Below, in pieces: positions 59,315 through 64,000 of a stretch of DNA of 64,000 nt. The position numbers and the translations under genes are program-made. This DNA is from Syngnathus acus (taxonomy: Eukaryota; Chordata; Actinopteri; Syngnathiformes; Syngnathidae), in NCBI RefSeq assembly GCF_901709675.1, contig NC_051094.1, positions 2,894,501 to 2,958,500 of the forward strand, written 5' to 3'. Every line of letters starts with the position of its first letter. Positions within the stretch are counted from its first letter, which is position 1. The notes under the pieces were generated by a model. That model was not told the origin of the DNA, did not search any database, and saw only the letters and a program-made list of their open reading frames with translations.

Positions 59315-62300
59315 CATTAGTCAGTCTGCCTTTGATGGTAGATGTAGCATACTTTATGAATCACTGATGTTGAAAAAGACAACGTTATTGTTCTGCCTGT
59401 CACTATGTCTCACAGGCATCAAAAGATGCACAAACATACATTACTAGAGGTAAATAAGAATTGTCCAAGCAGTAAATTGAAATTGCATAATTCCCCGTGG
59501 CGCATCTGATGATCTGTTATGGAAAACTAATGTTTTGCGGCACAGTGGTTTCATGCCTTGGCATATGCGCAAAGCCCGCCCAACTACCCCATTCGCAGAC
59601 ACCTCTTTATCACGTAGATGCAGAGAAGCCGCTTGTTGACTCGCCTACTTCACGGGTTGGAGAAAAAAAGAAAAACAAAAATTATCATTTTGATGGAACG
59701 CGCTGCCGTTGTCTTTGTCTCCTGCTGATGAAAACTTAAAACAGTCAGGCGCCATCTCTCTCCATCTGGGATGATAATAAAAATCACCAGAGGAAAAAAA
59801 AAATAGATTTTTAAAATGAAAAAAAGATCATTTTATACCCCCGATTGAGATCACGGATTTAAAAGTTATGGTGTCGGTAGAAATCGACTCCTAGGAGACA
59901 GTGGTGGCCAACTTCAAATTACAAGACACGGCTGGAGCCATTGGCTGTTAATATATGTATACAATAACACTGGCCAACAACTATTACGATGGTGATGAAA
60001 ACCAAATATGCTTGAGAAAAAAAAAAAAAAGGCAGATTTTGAGTAAGCGCAAAATAATTCATCAATAAAAGTTAACTTGTTAAATTATGTTGACAGGTTA
60101 TGTTCCTATCGCACACGATTTTACATTTCAACACCAAAAAAATGGAAAATATTACACATTTTCTATGGTCTGTGTCTTTGAGGGGCAGGGCAAGTCTGTG
60201 CGTGAGTGTTTGGGTGTGAGATGTGGCCAATAGCAGCACTTTTATGAGTGCGCTCATTGCAATTGGCTTATAGTGATCTGTCGATGTTTTGTAAATAGCT
60301 GAAAAGTTCAACAACTGTCCTTTTCCACGTCGGAGCATGAGAGTAAGTAAGTGAGTAAAAAAACTAAAACAAAAAAAGTGATGTAGGAGGGGGCGCCAAT
60401 GAACCGCACTGTGTTTTCGATTCAATTTTAAGCTTTTATCCGTCATTGACTTGGCTCATAAAACTTGTTAATCAAAAGTTTGAGACAGCAGCCATAACAA
60501 ATGTAATCATTGCCTCCCATCTCCTCAGCAAAGTTCGATGAGCACAAATGAGCATGTTTTGACATTTGAAAGATCCCGGAAAAACTAATTGCACATCATT
60601 TCCTCTAATAACACGGGAAACAGGCCGTCATTGATCGGAACTCAAAACACAGACAGATTATTGATTGTGCTCCTCTGCTGATGGGAAATACCAAACACTG
60701 ATGTAACTTTTTTTTTTTTGTGGCTCGGCATGCTGTACACAACAATTCTTGGGACCACGGGTCTGCCTTCTCGTAGCGTGTTGTCATATTTCTTACGCTC
60801 GCGAGCAGCCTCCTGTTTCATGGCCTCTGGCATGGTTTCTCTAACCTCCGCTCTATGTAACACATCTCCAAAAGTTGTGGAGTGGTGAGGCCAATTGTTT
60901 TATTTTGCCGTAGGCTCAAAACATTTTTGTTTGCGGTGCAACCAAGTTGAAAAGCGGAGAGCGGTTGCAAGCATTGTGAAGCTGTGAATAGAGATGGTCT
61001 AAACGACCAACTCCAGCTCCTGACAACACTCATTAGGCTCCGCCCCTTACCGGCGCACCAATATTTAAAAAAATGAAATAAAAAATATTTTTGGGTGGGT
61101 TTCAAAGAATTTCACTGGGGAAAATTGATTTGATATATGGGTACTTGTGAATTTATCGCCGGCTTTCAAGGTATTACAGGTGCTGTGTTACCTTTATGTG
61201 AACGCCACAAAGTCGGGACAGGGTGTGAAGTTTAACAACCGACATCCACTTCTCCCAACGAAAGCAATTGTTGCTGTCAGAAACGATTTAAAGACAAGAC
61301 AAGATTTTCCCAGACACCGGTGCCATTGATGGCGGGATACAGTGCTGTTGTTGCAATGTTTCACCTTGTTGGCTCCAGTTGAAAAACAAAGTCTGCTTCA
61401 CGCAGAGATCCCGAATTGACCCAAAAGAGTGAAAGGATGCTGCAATGACGTAGCAGGGAATCTGTTTGGCTTGCTATGCCCACGCTGCTAAATCAATAAA
61501 GTTGTTCCCTGGTCATCACCTTTGGCCTGTAATGAAATAAGACTATCCAGAAAGGAGTGGCCACCTTCAAAAAGATAATGCACCCTGGTCTGCAGGGCAA
61601 TGGGGGCTCACATGTGATGGACTACATCTGGAATAGCAAAAAAAAGTTATAAAACTGCTAGCATTTGAAAATAAAACGATTTAGTAGACGCCTATTTGTG
61701 GTTTAGCATTTAGCTTTTTTTTTAAATATTTGCAGCCCGATCTCTTTGCATGATTACAGTGGCTGGTATGAGTTCAACAACACACACACACACACACACC
61801 TTGCCAAGATGTCACAATGCAGTGATAAATGGGCTCTGCCCCTGTGACAAAAGCACAATAGCCCAAAGAGGTACTTTCCATTTCACATCCACTCTGCATA
61901 GAAATAAACGCTACCTTCAAATTGACACCTCCTTTTCACACATTATAAAACAAGTAGTGAGTGAAACTCAAAAGTGAAGAAATTGTCTGCGAATGCTGGA
62001 GCGTAGGCGGCAGACTGAAGAAATGCAGGGGAAATTTTGAAAATGAAAGAAATGTTAAACACAGCAGATACAAAAGGTACTGTGCTATTTATGCGACAAG
62101 GCATTTTCAGTTGTTCACCTCATGCCTGTCTTGGCCGATGGCAGAAATTCACACCCATTCTGACAAGAGTGCCGTTGCTTACAAATACGTTTACATCTCG
62201 GTAGAAACACTTTACAAAATGTAGGGGAAAAAGAAAAAAAGAAATCACTTGTAATCAGTGTAGTTCCAAATTTGCATCTTCACAGTCATGATCACTCGGG

Positions 62301-63350
62301 CAAGCAGTCACCGACAATTTCTTTCCATTGGTGTGATCGATTGCAAGTACCGATTCATCCATAAATGCCAGAGTGAGCACAATAACATCCCTCCCCAGTA
62401 TTAATATTGAACACGGTGATTAATCTGCATCGAATCCATCTTTAAATAAAAAAAAAAAAAGGAGCCTAATCAATACAAGAAAGATGGTTGGAAAAGTAAA
62501 GAATATTGCTTAACCACTTACGAGATGAACTATTTAGTATTTAGTGGCATTCACTCTATGCATGTTTGATTTCATAATGTTCACATGAAACATTCAATAG
62601 CTCTGTGCTAATGCTAATGTGGATACCAGCGAGGATGCTCAATGCAAGTTTTACATTACCGTGGAAACTTTCATTCATCCCATGACCAAGCTCCTAAGTA
62701 AATTTACGTGTCTATAAAAAAAGATCTATTTTGCTTGAAATCATCATATCATAATTATGGTGTGTGTTCTACCGCTAATGGCAGCAAATGTTGCTTTCAT
62801 AAACTTAACTTTTCCTTTTTTTTTTTTATTCATCAATCAATATATATGGGGTGTTGCCTTCAGAAACAGTTGGAAAACAGACTACCCTCATGCAACTGAG
62901 CCATTGTTTCACATGTCTCAAGCCCTGACGATGCAATAAATAAAACAATGACCTGACTAAACTTACGCATTAAGCGGAAATTACGATGAAATGGAGACTT
63001 ACCTCGGTGACTTACAATGGTCCTTCTGCTATGATCAATTAAAATAAACACGTGTAGCAAACGGTCATGGTTTTTGTCTATCGAATTTAGTCTCACATTT
63101 TTCTTGTGCTGCTTTGTGTGTCTGCCTCACTAGGGAGTGTGTCCATCGATGCTCATCTTCCTTAACCAATCAGATCCCAACACTTTGGGCCTTGTCCAAG
63201 TGTGCCTCGTTGTCTCATCAGTTGGTATTTAGTGCCCTGTGCTTCATTGTTCTTGCTTCTTCCAATTGCAGTTGATTGTGCTTTTCATTTGTAGTCTGAG
63301 TCGAGTTAAGTCGTTACTTTAGCAAAAAATTTGGTAAGTTGGACAATCTT
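59315..63350. other. Intergenic DNA, no gene seen
   Basis: AT-rich DNA with A-runs (60016-60031, 62448-62460), T-runs (60708-60719, 62818-62827) and a CA microsatellite (61780-61799). No coding exon is supported. The region from about 63110 to 63350, next to the tRNA cluster, contains a CCAAT word but no clear gene. Confidence 0.5.
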
Positions 63351-63410
63351 GTTTGCTAGCTCGCTGAGGATCTCACATTCAACCATAAGATTTTAGTCCA
63401 AAACTTGGGT

Positions 63411-63486
63411 CGTCGTCAGCAGGATTTGAACCTACGCGGGGAGATGGATTTTGAGTCCATCGCCTTAACCACTCAGCCACAACAAC
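63411..63486 (-). pseudogene. Serine-type tRNA relic with CAA anticodon and shortened variable arm
   Basis: Read on the minus strand, this is a 76-nt copy of the neighbouring tRNA-Ser. The A box (TGGCTGAGTGG) and B box (GGTTCAAATCC) are intact. The acceptor GTTGTTG pairs with TGACGAC using three G-T wobbles, and the discriminator is G. The anticodon loop is CTCAAAA, so the anticodon at 63451-63453 is CAA (a leucine UUG reader), one base from serine CGA. The variable region is about 8 nt where tRNA-Ser has 14, losing the long arm that seryl-tRNA synthetase needs. A TTTT run follows downstream. It is most likely a transcribable pseudogene. Confidence 0.75.
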
Positions 63487-63564
63487 TGCACCTATACGAC
63501 GTCCTCACACCGCCAAAATGCATGTGGCGAGTTTCTAGCAACGTTTCTAACACAAAAACTTAAT

Positions 63565-63646
63565 CGTTGTTGGCAGGATTCGAACCTGCGCGGGTAGACC
63601 CCAATGGATTTCTAGTCCATCGCCTTAACCACTCGGCCACAACAAC
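63565..63646 (-). tRNA. tRNA-Ser(AGA)
   Basis: An 82-nt minus-strand gene folds as a complete class II tRNA. Acceptor GTTGTTG pairs perfectly with CAACAAC and the discriminator is G. The D arm has the A box TGGCCGAGTGGTTAAGG and the anticodon stem ATGGA/TCCAT encloses loop CTAGAAA. The anticodon AGA (63611-63613) reads UCU and, as inosine, UCC/UCA. The variable arm is about 14 nt, and the T arm GCAGG-TTCGAAT-CCTGC contains a perfect B box. A TTTTT terminator lies about 7 bp downstream (minus strand, near 63554-63558). Vertebrate copies usually have a GTAGTCG acceptor. Here both strands of the stem have changed together, which supports function. It sits in a tandem array with relics either side, unit length about 154-168 bp. 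Confidence 0.93.
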
Positions 63647-63732
63647 ACAGTAAGCAATTTTGGGCAAGGTCCTCACATGGTCAAAATGCAAGTGGCGAGG
63701 ATCTCAACAAAATTCGAATAGAAAACCTGAAT

Positions 63733-63796
63733 CGTTGAAAGCAGGATTTGAACCTGCGAGGGGAAACCATGGCCTTAAACGCTCATCCACAACAAC
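63733..63796 (-). pseudogene. tRNA-Ser pseudogene lacking the anticodon arm
   Basis: The minus strand has the acceptor GTTGTTG, a decayed A box (TGGATGAGCGT) and an intact T arm and B box (GCAGGTTCAAATCCTGC). The anticodon stem-loop is largely deleted, leaving about 64 nt. The spacing of 168 bp from tRNA-Ser(AGA), and shared spacer words (CCTCACA..CAAAATGCA..GTGGCGAG), show that the whole unit was duplicated. Confidence 0.85.
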
Positions 63797-63854
63797 ACAC
63801 ACTATTTGCAGCTGCTATTATCACAAGATGAAGGAAACCAGATTGCTTCAATTT

Positions 63855-63890
63855 CTGGATGGATTTCTCGTCCGTCGCTTGAACCACGTT
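63855..63890 (-). pseudogene. tRNA-Ser relic: anticodon and D-arm piece only
   Basis: The minus strand reads GGTTCAAGCGACGGACGAGA followed by AATCCAT, matching the D-to-anticodon section of tRNA-Ser(AGA). The AGA triplet is kept but U33 is changed to G. The T arm and acceptor are missing on its 3' side. It is a decayed copy. Confidence 0.6.
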
Positions 63891-63900
63891 AAAGAATCGG

Positions 63901-63936
63901 CGTAGACAGGATTTGAACCTGCGATGGGAGACCCCT
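63901..63936 (-). pseudogene. tRNA-Ser relic: 3' half (variable and T arms)
   Basis: The minus strand shows GGGGTCTCCCATCGCAGG followed by TTCAAATCCTGTCTACG: a serine-type variable arm, a B-box T arm and the start of a CTACG acceptor strand. The 5' half expected to the right is too decayed to place before the window ends. The array probably continues beyond 64000. Confidence 0.65.
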
Positions 63937-64000
63937 AACAAATCTGTACTTGTGTGCAAATAAAATAAAAGGATTTCTGGCAACTGCGAGGGCCGGTTAC

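Noticed and set aside
63110-63350. Possible LTR or promoter left of the tRNA array
   Set aside because: Suggestive CCAAT and pyrimidine-rich text but no paired repeat, primer-binding site or polypurine tract.

Overview
The window reads as vertebrate, most likely ray-finned (percomorph-type teleost), nuclear DNA. It has long AT-rich non-coding stretches, abundant TG/CA and CTAT microsatellites, and small hAT-type non-autonomous transposons with the teleost-style CAGGGGTGTCAAACTC end. It also has a 174-bp TA-flanked palindromic MITE present twice, and a cluster of eukaryotic serine tRNA genes and relics. No operon-like organisation exists, and almost all open reading frames are short chance or repeat-driven frames.

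Only one protein-coding segment is convincing. It is a first coding exon on the minus strand (start codon 28051, splice donor after 27949) encoding a signal peptide. A CpG-containing, pyrimidine-rich leader lies at about 28052-28430. If this is right, the left 27.9 kb is probably intron 1 of a secreted or membrane protein gene, and the sequence right of about 28.5 kb is upstream intergenic DNA. I could not assign the gene or find its second exon.

Layout: 0-1.1 kb holds a retroposon-like tail, two large CTAT arrays and copies of a GCGCACC-type short element. 1.6 kb holds MITE copy 1. 1.8-27.9 kb is presumed intron, with candidate conserved non-coding blocks, a 52-bp minisatellite (20.0 kb), a hAT MITE (24.3 kb) and poly-G/poly-C tracts. 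27.9-28.4 kb is the exon and promoter. 31.0 kb is MITE copy 2 in opposite orientation. 31.95 kb is a hAT MITE with an 8-bp target duplication. 32.7-36 kb has several regulatory-looking blocks. 37-41.4 kb has degenerate tandem repeats and a strongly C-poor GT tract. 46.4 kb is an old dispersed repeat. 48.3-48.85 kb is a tandem repeat of about 150 bp. 50-59 kb has further candidate conserved blocks and a truncated hAT end. 63.4-64 kb is a tandem serine-tRNA array, on the minus strand and running off the right edge, with one intact tRNA-Ser(AGA).

The blocks called candidate regulatory elements rest only on their look (dense non-repetitive sequence rich in TAATTA/ATTA-type words beside GC-rich words). 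Multi-species alignment is required to confirm any of them.
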